DNA of 29,533 nt from Rhodocyclales bacterium (GTDB lineage Bacteria > Pseudomonadota > Gammaproteobacteria > Burkholderiales > Rhodocyclaceae), in NCBI GenBank assembly GCA_021286885.1, contig JAJTBM010000002.1, positions 1 to 29,533 of the forward strand, written 5' to 3'. Made by a program: the position numbers and the translations under genes. Within the stretch, counting starts at the first letter, position 1, and each line of letters starts with the position of its first letter. Shown in pieces: positions 5,233 to 13,471 of the stretch. A model generated the notes under the pieces. It was not told where the DNA came from, made no database searches, and was given only the letters and a program-made list of their open reading frames with translations.

Positions 5233-8200
5233 GCGCCCCCCACGTCGCCCCGGGGCATCTTTTCGACCGGCTGGTGCGCTGGAGCCTGCATAACCGGCTG
5301 CTGGTGCTGGCCGCCGCGCTGGCCTTGCTGGTGGCGGGCAGCCTGGAGTTGGGCCGCTTGCCGGTGGATGTATTCCCCGATCTGGACAAGCCCACCGTCA
5401 CCCTCATGAGCGAGGCGGGCGGCATGGCGCCGGAAGAGGTGGAGCAACTGGTGAGCCAGCCCCTGGAGGCCGCCATGGGCGGCATTCCTGGCGTGAGCCG
5501 GGTGCGCTCGGTATCGGGCGTGGGGCTGTCGCTGGTGTATGTGGAGTTTGATTGGGGCAGCGACCTGTGGCGCAACCGCCAGAACGTGACCGAGCGCCTC
5601 GCCGCCGTGCGGGAGCGCCTGCCGGCAGCGGTCCAGCCCCAGCTCGGGCCGGTGTCGTCCATCATGGGGGAGGTGCTGCTCATCGCCCTGCCCATCGACC
5701 CGCGCCAGACCGACCCGCTGGCGGTGCGCGATTACGCCGACTGGGTGCTACGCCCGCGCCTGCTGGCGCTGCCCGGGGTGGCCCAGGTGATCCCCATCGG
5801 CGGTGGTGTGCGCCAGTGGCGGGTGAGCCCCGACCCGGTGCGCATGCGCAGCCTGGGGATCAGCCTGGATGCCCTGGAGGCCGCCGTGGCGGGCTTTGCC
5901 GGCAACGGGGCGGGGGGCTTTCTGGAGCGCCACGGGCAGGAATGGCTGGTGCGTGGCATTGGCCGCAGCCAGCGCATCGAAGACCTGGCCAGCGTGGCCG
6001 TTGGCGCCCCCCGGGGTGTGCCGGTGCGCCTGGGGCAGGTGGCCGAGGTGGGGTTTGCGGCTGCACCGGCCCGGGGCAGCGCAGGCTACAACGGCGGGCC
6101 GGCGGTGATCGTGTCGGTGCAGAAGCAGCCGGGCACCGACAGCATCCGCCTCACCCGGGCGGTGGAAGGCCTGCTGGCCGAGATGCGCCCTGGCCTGCCC
6201 CCAGGCATTGCCGAGCCGCGCTTTCTGTTTCGCCAGGCCGATTTCATCGAAGCCGCCCTTGGCAACGTGGGGGAAGCCCTGCGGGATGGGGCGGTGCTGG
6301 TGGCCCTGGTGCTGTTTGCGTTTTTGCTCAACGGGCGCACCACCCTGATTTCCCTGGTGGCGATTCCCCTTTCGCTGCTGATGGCGGTGCTGGTGTTCCG
6401 GTTGCTGGGCCTGTCCATCAACACCATGACCCTGGGCGGCCTGGCGATTGCGGTCGGAGAGCTGGTGGATGATGCGGTGGTGGACGTGGAAAACGTGCTG
6501 CGCCGCCTCCAGGACAACCGCCGTGCCGCCGCGCCCCGCCCGGCCCTGGCGGTGATCGCCGGGGCGTGCAGCGAGGTGCGCTCCGGCGTGGTGCTGGCCA
6601 CCCTCACGGTGGTGCTGGTGTTCGTGCCCCTGTTTGCCCTGCCTGGCATGGAAGGGCGGTTGTTTGCGCCCCTGGGCAGCGCCTACATCGTGGCGATTCT
6701 GGCCAGCCTGGCGGTGGCCGTGTTCGTGACCCCGGTGCTGTGCTTCTGGCTGCTGCCCGGCATGCCCCGGCTGGATCGCCCCGATGGCTGGCTGGTGGCC
6801 CGCCTCAAGGCCGCCCAGGAGCGCTTGCTGGGTTGGGCGCTGCCCCACGGGGGCGCCCTGCTGGCGGGGGCGCTGGCCCTGGTGCTGGTGGCGGGGCTGG
6901 GGCTGTTGGCCTTTCCGCGCAGCTTCTTGCCGCCCTTTAACGAGGGCACCCTCACGGTGAATGTGATCCTCCAGCCTGGGGTGTCGCTGGCCGAGTCGGG
7001 GCGCATCGGCCAACTGGCCGAAACTGCCCTGCTGGAGGTGCCGGAGGTGCGCCGGGTGGGGCGCCGCACCGGGCGGGCGGAGCTGGACGAGCACGCCGAA
7101 GGCGTCCATTACAGCGAGCTGGATGTGGATCTGGACCCGGCGGGCCGCCCCCGGGCCCAGGTGATCGCCGATATCCGCGCCCGGCTCGCGACCCTGCCGG
7201 CCAGCGTTTCGGTGGGCCAGCCCATCGCCCACCGGCTCGACCACTTGCTGTCTGGGGTGCGGGCCCAGATTGCGGTCAAGGTGAGCGGCGACGATCTGGA
7301 TCAGATCCGCCGGGTGGCCGAGGGCCTGCAGGCGGGCTTTGCCACCATTCCGGGGGTGGCCGACCTCCAGCTGGAAAAGCAGGTGCGCATTCCCCAGCTG
7401 CGCATTGAGCTGGACTATCCCGCCCTCGGTGCTGCCGGGGTGAGCCCCGCCAGCGTGCTGGGTCAGGTGCGCCGGCTGGTGGGGGGCGAGCGCATCGGCG
7501 AGGTGGTGGATGGCGCCCGGCGCCTGGATCTGGTGCTGCGCCTGCCGGAAGACGCCCGGGGCCCCGAGGCTCTGGCCGCCCTGCCGGTGCCCACCGCCAG
7601 CGGTGCCAGCCTGCCCCTGGGGGGGCTGGCCCGGATCAGCGCCGGTGATGGCCCCAACCAGATCGCCCGGGATCAGGGCCGGCGCCGGATTGTGGTGTCG
7701 GCCAATGTGGCGGGCAGCCTGTCGGAGGTGGTCGCCCAGATGCGCGCCCAGGTGGCTGCCACGCCCTTGCCCGCCGGGGTGGCGGTGAGCATCGAAGGCC
7801 AGTTCCAGGCCCAGGAAGAGGCCCAGCGCCGGATCGCGCTGCTGTCCCTGCTCTCGTTGGGGCTGGTGTTTCTGGTGCTCTACAGCCGCTATCGCTCCCT
7901 GCGTCTGGTGGGCATGGTGATGGCCGGGATTCCGGCAGCGCTGGTGGGGGCCGTGGCCGCCCTGGCCCTGGCCGGTCAGCCCCTTTCGGTGGCAGCGTTG
8001 GTGGGCTTTGTGACCCTCACCGGCATCGCCACCCGCAATGGCATCTTGAAACTGAGCCATTACCTGCATCTGCACCAGCAGGAAGGCGTGCCCATGGGCC
8101 CGGCCCTGGTGCTGCGCGGGGCGCGGGAGCGCCTCACTCCGGTGCTGATGACTGCCCTCACGGCGGCCCTGGCCCTGGTGCCGCTGCTGCTCGCCGCCGA

Positions 8201-8360
8201 CGGGGCAGGCAAGGAGATTTTGCATCCGGTGGCGGTGGTGATCTTCGGGGGGCTGTTCAGCGCCACCCTGCTCGATACCCTGCTGACCCCGATTCTGTTT
8301 TACCGCTACGGCGGCCCGGCCCTGGTCGCCGGGGCCGCGCCCGATTCTGATTCCGTATGA
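5229..8360 (+). CDS. Heavy-metal efflux RND transporter, CusA/CzcA family
   Basis: The proton-driven inner-membrane pump of the tripartite system, 1,043 residues, a normal length for the family. It starts with a transmembrane helix and the family signature LPVDVFPDLDKPTVTLMSEA, and has the second repeat SLPLGGLARI...EGQFQAQEEAQRR. The helix-4 motif reads GELVDDAVVDVEN (410-422). Asp414 aligns with CzcA Asp408/CusA Asp405 and Glu421 with CzcA Glu415, while CzcA Asp402 is Ala408. The three CusA copper-binding Met positions (573, 623, 672) align with non-Met residues, the last with His in RLDHLLSG. Copper(I) export by the CusA mechanism is therefore not supported; a divalent metal is more plausible, but the substrate is unknown. 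The start overlaps the adaptor stop (ATGA). Confidence 0.9.
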   Translation: MSAPHVAPGHLFDRLVRWSLHNRLLVLAAALALLVAGSLELGRLPVDVFPDLDKPTVTLMSEAGGMAPEEVEQLVSQPLEAAMGGIPGVSRVRSVSGVGLSLVYVEFDWGSDLWRNRQNVTERLAAVRERLPAAVQPQLGPVSSIMGEVLLIALPIDPRQTDPLAVRDYADWVLRPRLLALPGVAQVIPIGGGVRQWRVSPDPVRMRSLGISLDALEAAVAGFAGNGAGGFLERHGQEWLVRGIGRSQRIEDLASVAVGAPRGVPVRLGQVAEVGFAAAPARGSAGYNGGPAVIVSVQKQPGTDSIRLTRAVEGLLAEMRPGLPPGIAEPRFLFRQADFIEAALGNVGEALRDGAVLVALVLFAFLLNGRTTLISLVAIPLSLLMAVLVFRLLGLSINTMTLGGLAIAVGELVDDAVVDVENVLRRLQDNRRAAAPRPALAVIAGACSEVRSGVVLATLTVVLVFVPLFALPGMEGRLFAPLGSAYIVAILASLAVAVFVTPVLCFWLLPGMPRLDRPDGWLVARLKAAQERLLGWALPHGGALLAGALALVLVAGLGLLAFPRSFLPPFNEGTLTVNVILQPGVSLAESGRIGQLAETALLEVPEVRRVGRRTGRAELDEHAEGVHYSELDVDLDPAGRPRAQVIADIRARLATLPASVSVGQPIAHRLDHLLSGVRAQIAVKVSGDDLDQIRRVAEGLQAGFATIPGVADLQLEKQVRIPQLRIELDYPALGAAGVSPASVLGQVRRLVGGERIGEVVDGARRLDLVLRLPEDARGPEALAALPVPTASGASLPLGGLARISAGDGPNQIARDQGRRRIVVSANVAGSLSEVVAQMRAQVAATPLPAGVAVSIEGQFQAQEEAQRRIALLSLLSLGLVFLVLYSRYRSLRLVGMVMAGIPAALVGAVAALALAGQPLSVAALVGFVTLTGIATRNGILKLSHYLHLHQQEGVPMGPALVLRGARERLTPVLMTALTAALALVPLLLAADGAGKEILHPVAVVIFGGLFSATLLDTLLTPILFYRYGGPALVAGAAPDSDSV

Positions 8361-8386
8361 TGTATTGCAAACCCAGGAGAAACCCC

Positions 8387-8827
8387 ATGAATGCTGTTTT
8401 CAAATCCGTGACCCGTACTGCCCTGGCCCTGCTCGTGGCTGCCGCTGCCAGCGCTCCCGCCCTGGCCCACGATGATGCCACCCTGGATCAGATGCCCAGC
8501 GCCCACGGCGGCCAGATCCGCATGGCCGGCATGTACCACCTGGAGCTGGTGCTGGCCAAGGATGCCAAGGGCGGCGAAACCGCCGCGCCGGTCAAGGTGT
8601 ACTTCACCGATCACATGGGCAAATCCACCAACGTGACCGGCGCCAGCGGCAGCCTCACCCTGCTGTCGCCTGCCGGCAAGGTGGTAGTGCCCCTGAGCGC
8701 CGATGGGGATCACCTCCAGGGCAGCGCCCCCTACGTGGCCCACCCGGCCACCAAGGCGGTGGTGCAGGTGAAATTTGCCGATGGCAAGGGCGAAACGGCC
8801 CGTTTCGAGCCCTTCAAGAAAAAGTAA
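8387..8827 (+). CDS. Small periplasmic protein of the efflux operon
   Basis: A 146-residue exported protein, last in the efflux operon. The signal peptide ends in ALA, and the mature protein begins HDDATLDQMPSAHGGQIRM. His, Asp and Met near the N-terminus could bind metal, and the rest is a compact beta-rich domain ending in FKKK. ATG 8387 is chosen over an upstream ATG at 8357 because it has AGGAGA (8375-8380) at good spacing and opens directly into the signal peptide. It lies 26 bases after the pump stop. Similar small proteins accompany HME-type RND pumps, but I know of no assigned function. Confidence 0.65.
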   Translation: MNAVFKSVTRTALALLVAAAASAPALAHDDATLDQMPSAHGGQIRMAGMYHLELVLAKDAKGGETAAPVKVYFTDHMGKSTNVTGASGSLTLLSPAGKVVVPLSADGDHLQGSAPYVAHPATKAVVQVKFADGKGETARFEPFKKK

Positions 8828-8892
8828 AAGCGGTCAAACCTGGCGGGCAGGTGCCGTTAAGCCTCTCTGGTCGAATGGGAGGCTGGCTCAAC

Positions 8893-11691
8893 ATGGTGCG
8901 GCAGCGTGGGTGGTGCTGGGAGGGCGGGTGGTGCGCGGTGCTGGTGCTGGCCTTGCTGTACTCGGGGCTGGCCCAGGCTGCGTGCAGCCTGCCCGCCAAC
9001 TGGCCCAGCGGGGTGACGGGGAGCTGCCAGTGCGATGATTTCGGGCGCAGCAGCCTCAACCCCTCCACCATTTACAGCAGCAACTGGACGGCCACCACCA
9101 GCGATTCCACCGGCATCGTGCCGCGCATCGTCAATCAGGGCTATCTGCGCCTCACCGACAACACGGTGAACAACGCCAAGGCAGCCACCGTGCCCGGGGT
9201 TTTTCCGGCGGCGGGCAATTACATCTCCATCGAGTTCCGCCATTACGCCTACAACGGCAATGGCGGCGCCGACGGGGTGGCGATGATTCTGTCGGATTAC
9301 GCGGTGCCCGCCGTGCCCGGGGGCTACGGTGGGTCTCTGGGCTATGCCCCGCGTACTGATACGGGGCTGCCGGGTTTTGCCGGGGGCTGGCTGGGGATCG
9401 GTTTTGATGAGTACGGCAACTTCCAGAACCCCACCGAAGGCCGGGTGGGTGGGGTGGGTTATTACCCCCAGTCCATCGGGATTCGGGGCTCTGGGGCGGG
9501 GAGTTCCGGCTATCCTTGGCTGTATGGCTCTTACAGCCTGAGCGGCAGCAATTCCATCGACAATCGGGGCTCTACCAGCCCATCCCGAGGTTACGCCTAT
9601 CAGATCATCGTGGATGCGCGCAGCTACACGAGCGCTAACCAGGTGGCCTATGTGGCGATCAACCGGGATGTGTCTGGCAGCGAAACCAGCTACAGCGCGT
9701 TTTTTCCGTCTTTCGACGTGTATAGCCGCGCTCGGGCCATGGGCGTCAGCCAAGCCTCGGTGCCGGACAACTGGCAGATTTCCTTCACCGCCTCCACCGG
9801 GGCATACACCAACATCCACGAGATTGGCGGGCTCCGGATCTGCGCCATGTCCATGATGGCCCCCGGCGGCGGCACGCCTGGAGGCTTCAATGCCATCGAC
9901 AGCAGTTACACCCTGGGTGATGTGACGGCCCTCCAGGGGCATGTGTTCACCAAGTTGGCGGGAATACCCTTCAGCCTCAAGGTGGCGGCCCTCAACAGTA
10001 CGTCCAGCGGCATCGCCACCACCTACGCCCTGACCTCCACCAAAAATGTGACGGTGAGCCTGATCGACGATAGCAGCGGCACGTCCTGCAATGTATCGGC
10101 CAGCGCCTGCACGGCCTGCAACAAGCCCGTCATTGCGAGCCAGAACTTGAGCTTCAAGAGCACCGACAAGGGCAGCAAGCTCACCAGCAATTTCACGGTA
10201 GCCAAAGCTTATTCTCGGGTGCTGGTGCGCATCAACGATTCATCCACCACCGGCTGCTCCACCGACGTGTTTGCGATCCGCCCGACGGCGGTATCGGCGG
10301 TGAGCAGCAGCGCCACCAATGCCGGTCTCACCGGCAGCCCGGTGTTCAAGGCCGGCACAGATGCTTTCACCCTGAGTGCCAGCGTGCCGGTGGGCGGCTA
10401 TACCGGCACCCTCAAGGTGGCCGCCAAGGGCATCCAGGGCCTGCCCGGCGGTGCGGTGGCGGGCAGCCTGGGGAGCAGCAGCTTCGCGCCGGCGGTGGCA
10501 GGCACGAGCACTTCCAGCGCCAGTCTGAGCACCACCTACAGCGAGGCCGGCAATTTCCGCATTCTTGGCTCGGGGGGTATTTACGGGATCTACGACGACA
10601 GCTGGACGGCGGTGGACCAGGGCGCCAACAATGATTGCGTGGCCGGCAGCTACAGCAATACGCTGGATGCCAGCGGCAAATACGGCTGCCTGTTTGGCCT
10701 CACCAGCGACAGCGCCACCTTTGGCCGCTTCAGCCCCAGCCGCTTCGTGCTGGCGAGCAGCAGCGTGCAGCCCGCGTGCAGCGCCAGCGGCAAGACCGCC
10801 TTCACCTATATGGGCCAGCCCCTGGCCCGGCTGGCCCTCACCCTCCAGGCCCAGAACGGCGCGGGCGCCGTGCTGGCCAATTACGACTCCACCCTGCTGG
10901 GCAGCCTCGCCAGCATCAGCTGGACTGCCGAAAATGCCGACAACGGCCAGAATCTGGGCAGCCGGCTCAGCATTCCGTCCCCGGCCCGGGTGTGGAACGC
11001 CGGCCAATACCTGCTGGACACCGCCGCCGCCAGTTTTCTGCGCGCCACCAGTCCCGACGGCAGCTACGAAGCCCTCCAGCTCGGGGTGCAGCTCAGCGAT
11101 CCGGATGGGGCTGCCCTCACCAGCCTGGACATCAACCCCCTCACCCGCGGCGCCTGCACCCCCAATACCTGCACCGCCCGGGCTGTGGGCAGCCCCCTGG
11201 CGCTACGTTTTGGCCGCCTGCGCCTGCAAAACGCCTTCGGCTGGGAACAAGCCCCCCTGCGCATCCCCCTGCAGGCCGAATACTGGAAAGGCAGCGACTT
11301 TGTGCCCAATGCGGATGACAGCTGCACTACCCTCAGCCCCAGCAATTTTGTATTCACCACCGCCACCGGCGCCCCCACCAACTGCGCCACCGGCCTCAGC
11401 CTCAGCAATAACGGCCAATTCACCAACGGCAGCGCCCAGGCCACCCTGGCCGCCCCCGGCAGCCCCCTCAGCCTGTGGATTTCACCCGATCTGGACAGCA
11501 CCGCTGGCGGCAAGACCTGCGTCGGCACCCGCCTGCCGGTCAGCCTCAGCAACGCCACCGCCGCCAGCAAAACCTGGCTCCAGGGCCGCTGGCAGGGCAG
11601 CACCACCTACACCAGCAACCCCCGCAGCAAGGCCGTATTTGGTTTGCACCGGGGGGCCGACAAGGTGATTCAGGTGAGGGAGGTGTATTGA
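8893..11691 (+). CDS. mshQ: MSHA biogenesis protein MshQ-like (lectin-like and DUF6701 domains)
   Basis: A 932-residue exported protein matching MshQ, a large component of mannose-sensitive haemagglutinin-type pili that may act at the pilus tip or in adhesion. The signal peptide ends in AQA (about residue 29). An L-type-lectin-like domain (about 45-315) follows, with FRHYAYNGNGGADGVAMILSD and GGWLGIGFDEYGNF. A Cys-rich linker (SCNVSASACTACNK) and a long Ser/Thr-rich C-terminal DUF6701-type region ending VFGLHRGADKVIQVREVY complete it. ATG 8893 is preferred because GGAGG lies 10 bases upstream and the signal peptide follows at once; GTG 8851 and ATG 8875 are in-frame alternatives. In other MSHA loci mshQ usually follows mshP; here it lies upstream of mshE, cut off by hipBA. 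The end looks complete, not truncated. Confidence 0.75.
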   Translation: MVRQRGWCWEGGWCAVLVLALLYSGLAQAACSLPANWPSGVTGSCQCDDFGRSSLNPSTIYSSNWTATTSDSTGIVPRIVNQGYLRLTDNTVNNAKAATVPGVFPAAGNYISIEFRHYAYNGNGGADGVAMILSDYAVPAVPGGYGGSLGYAPRTDTGLPGFAGGWLGIGFDEYGNFQNPTEGRVGGVGYYPQSIGIRGSGAGSSGYPWLYGSYSLSGSNSIDNRGSTSPSRGYAYQIIVDARSYTSANQVAYVAINRDVSGSETSYSAFFPSFDVYSRARAMGVSQASVPDNWQISFTASTGAYTNIHEIGGLRICAMSMMAPGGGTPGGFNAIDSSYTLGDVTALQGHVFTKLAGIPFSLKVAALNSTSSGIATTYALTSTKNVTVSLIDDSSGTSCNVSASACTACNKPVIASQNLSFKSTDKGSKLTSNFTVAKAYSRVLVRINDSSTTGCSTDVFAIRPTAVSAVSSSATNAGLTGSPVFKAGTDAFTLSASVPVGGYTGTLKVAAKGIQGLPGGAVAGSLGSSSFAPAVAGTSTSSASLSTTYSEAGNFRILGSGGIYGIYDDSWTAVDQGANNDCVAGSYSNTLDASGKYGCLFGLTSDSATFGRFSPSRFVLASSSVQPACSASGKTAFTYMGQPLARLALTLQAQNGAGAVLANYDSTLLGSLASISWTAENADNGQNLGSRLSIPSPARVWNAGQYLLDTAAASFLRATSPDGSYEALQLGVQLSDPDGAALTSLDINPLTRGACTPNTCTARAVGSPLALRFGRLRLQNAFGWEQAPLRIPLQAEYWKGSDFVPNADDSCTTLSPSNFVFTTATGAPTNCATGLSLSNNGQFTNGSAQATLAAPGSPLSLWISPDLDSTAGGKTCVGTRLPVSLSNATAASKTWLQGRWQGSTTYTSNPRSKAVFGLHRGADKVIQVREVY

Positions 11692-11692
11692 G

Positions 11693-13030
11693 TCATAGGC
11701 CTTGGCCCCAGGCGATTTCTTGAGCCAGGGAAAAGCAGATCCGAAAACGGTTGATTTCAGTTTCAGGCATGCCCTCAGCGCTGAAATAGGTCTGCCAGTG
11801 CTCTGCAATGTATTGGGCCGTAGTGTGCAGATATGCGGTGGCTTCGGCATGGGTGTAGCCGTAGTGGGCTTCTGCTGCGGCCAGCAGGGCTCCCGTTTCA
11901 ATTACCGAGATCAGGCGGGGCGCTGTTCCGCTGGTCGGTGCGCGCCCTCGCTGTCCGGGGGGAATGTAGTGATAGGCCATGCATAGGGCCGGGTTCTGGG
12001 GCAGATTGGCGGTGGGGACCAGGTCAAAGGCTGGAGACAGGCGCCATTGCTGGCGGGCCATGTTTTCGCAGATCAGGCCGTGATTGCGGGGGTGGTCATC
12101 CAGATTACGGATTAGGGCATTGAAGACGATACGCCGCCAGAGTTCGCGCCGTTCTTCCTGGTGGATGGTTTGATCGCGAGACCAGCGAAGCATGTCCTGG
12201 GCCAGGCTGACATAGCTTTTACGCATCCCGGCCGGGCTGAAGCCCAGGGTGGCAAAGGCCTGCATGTCTTTGTGTTGAGGGGGATGCATGTCCAGCCTGA
12301 GCAGGGCGTGGGCGCTCACGTAGGCGGTTCTGGCATAGCTGCCGGATGCCATGCGGTGGCGATCAAAGCGTGGTACCAGGAGTGCAGTAGCACCTGTCGG
12401 GAGCCGCCAGACTTCGGGGTCTATCAGGGTGCGCACCCCACAGCTGCGGGCCAGTTTCAGCGTGGCGCATTCCAGATGGGGTAACCAGGGAGAATCGCCC
12501 TGGGCTGGAAATTTGGCCAGATACTGAATGCCATTCCGTTCGATGCTCAGTTTGGGCTTGGTTCCGCCTAAGCTGGTACCCCGCTGATGGGCGTCCATGA
12601 CCTGCTCCTCAAGGGGCGTGCGAGCCTGGGTTCCTTGGGACTGGGCGATGAGCAGTTCAAGAAACTCCTCCAGTTTAAGGACGTGCAGCCGTTCCTGACT
12701 GAGGGGGCCAAGCGCAATATTGCCTACGCCGTCGGTAGGGCACAGCGTCAGGGCCTCAAGCTCTGAAACGGCGCGCCCCAGGCGTCTTTCCAACAGATGA
12801 CGACCCCAGGTGTCGGGCCCCGCATCCAGAAAAATTGGAAAAATCCCAAGCCCACCTGTGACCGTTGTGGATTTGCGGTTGCGCGGGATGTCGGGGGCCA
12901 GGGCTGGGTGGCCAGCGGCGAGGTAGTCGGCCGAGTATTCAAAGCGTCCGACGTTTCCGGTGTGGGAGAACTCGCCTGCAAGGGTCGGTTCTGTTGCTTC
13001 GGGCAGCCATACATAAACGGGGTGCCCCAT
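11693..13030 (-). CDS. hipA: HipA-family serine/threonine kinase toxin
   Basis: HipA kinases phosphorylate translation factors, in E. coli glutamyl-tRNA synthetase, and promote growth arrest and persistence. This 445-residue protein has the glycine/serine-loop-like motif GTSLGGTKPKL (about 151-161), the catalytic motif NLDDHPRNHG (about 309-318, the first Asp matching E. coli Asp309) and the metal-binding SPAFDLVP (about 332-339). All core residues look intact. ATG 13030 shares one base with the hipB stop (TGATG); GTG 13033 is an equally close alternative. It is transcribed with hipB and points towards mshQ, with a gap of one base between the two stop codons. G+C content is somewhat lower than in the flanking msh genes, consistent with insertion of a mobile toxin-antitoxin pair. 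Confidence 0.85.
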   Translation of the reverse strand: MGHPVYVWLPEATEPTLAGEFSHTGNVGRFEYSADYLAAGHPALAPDIPRNRKSTTVTGGLGIFPIFLDAGPDTWGRHLLERRLGRAVSELEALTLCPTDGVGNIALGPLSQERLHVLKLEEFLELLIAQSQGTQARTPLEEQVMDAHQRGTSLGGTKPKLSIERNGIQYLAKFPAQGDSPWLPHLECATLKLARSCGVRTLIDPEVWRLPTGATALLVPRFDRHRMASGSYARTAYVSAHALLRLDMHPPQHKDMQAFATLGFSPAGMRKSYVSLAQDMLRWSRDQTIHQEERRELWRRIVFNALIRNLDDHPRNHGLICENMARQQWRLSPAFDLVPTANLPQNPALCMAYHYIPPGQRGRAPTSGTAPRLISVIETGALLAAAEAHYGYTHAEATAYLHTTAQYIAEHWQTYFSAEGMPETEINRFRICFSLAQEIAWGQGL

Positions 13031-13311
13031 CACGCCTCCGTTCCGTAGGACGGCGCCAACAGGCTGAGTAAGGGCACGTCGCCCAGTTCCAGCAGCCAGG
13101 CGGCGCGGGCGTAGTGGCCAATCTGGACAGTGGGGCGTCCCTGTTCCACAAACAGCGCGGTCTGGGGGCTGACACCCATCAGCCCGGCGAGCTCCCGTTG
13201 AGACAGGCCCCGTTCCTTGCGGGCCTGGGCGATCCGGTATCCCAGGGTTTCGAGGGAGGCTAGAACCTCAAAGGGCAGGGGAGAAACTTCAAAGGCGCGG
13301 ACTTTTGGCAT
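13030..13311 (-). CDS. hipB: HipB-like Xre-family antitoxin and repressor
   Basis: A 93-residue DNA-binding protein with an Xre helix-turn-helix (about 25-80): IAQARKERGLSQRELAGLMG followed by VSPQTALFVEQGR. It lies directly upstream of hipA with overlapping ends, the standard hipBA order. HipB proteins bind HipA and repress their own promoter. The start ATG (13311-13309) lies inside the left arm of a perfect 13-bp inverted repeat, and the right arm covers the predicted -10 box, a strong sign of autorepression. No clear Shine-Dalgarno is seen. The hydrophobic C-terminus (AAWLLELGDVPLLSLLAP) is the likely contact with HipA. The role is inferred from fold and context. Confidence 0.85.
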   Translation of the reverse strand: MPKVRAFEVSPLPFEVLASLETLGYRIAQARKERGLSQRELAGLMGVSPQTALFVEQGRPTVQIGHYARAAWLLELGDVPLLSLLAPSYGTEA

Positions 13312-13355
13312 GACTTATCAGTGCAAAAAGGGGTGTTTGCCATGATAAGTCATGC
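13308..13355. promoter_or_regulatory. hipBA operator: perfect 13-bp inverted repeat
   Basis: GCATGACTTATCA (13308-13320) and TGATAAGTCATGC (13343-13355) are perfect reverse complements separated by 22 bases. The left arm covers the hipB start codon and the right arm overlaps the predicted minus-strand -10 box. This is the expected placement for HipB autorepression, although the arms are longer and further apart than the E. coli HipB site (TATCC-N8-GGATA). Confidence 0.75.
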
Positions 13356-13369
13356 TTTTGTAAAAACAA
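13342..13369 (-). promoter_or_regulatory. hipBA promoter
   Basis: On the minus strand, TTGTTT (13369-13364) and TATCAT (13347-13342) are separated by 16 bp. Predicted transcription start is near 13335, leaving about 24 bases before the hipB ATG. Confidence 0.6.
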
Positions 13370-13434
13370 GGGGCTTGGTGATCCACCCTGAAGGTTTCGT
13401 GCGCACCCTTCATTTCCCGCCCCCTCCATCCGTA

Positions 13435-13470
13435 ATCAGACCTGTTACGTTCCCGTCAAAATGGTCTGAT
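13435..13470. promoter_or_regulatory. Inverted repeat abutting the mshE start codon
   Basis: ATCAGACC (13435-13442) and GGTCTGAT (13463-13470) are perfect 8-bp reverse complements separated by 20 bases. The right arm ends one base before the mshE ATG, and no Shine-Dalgarno is visible. It may be an operator for an unidentified regulator, or an mRNA hairpin covering the translation start. Confidence 0.5.
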
Positions 13471-13471
13471 C

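Noticed and set aside
5748..8225. An 825-codon open frame on the minus strand opposite the RND pump
   Set aside because: It is rich in Gln, His, Gly and Arg with no domain or signal, as expected from the antisense of GC-rich codons. The plus-strand frame encodes an intact, well-conserved pump.
8838..8852. ACCTG-GCGGG-CAGGT palindrome between the efflux operon and mshQ
   Set aside because: It has only 5-bp arms and no T-run, and repeats this short are expected by chance in GC-rich DNA. Not called as a terminator.
11640..11691. Truncation of mshQ by the hipBA insertion
   Set aside because: The C-terminus ends in a sequence resembling the normal end of DUF6701 proteins, so the gene looks complete although displaced.
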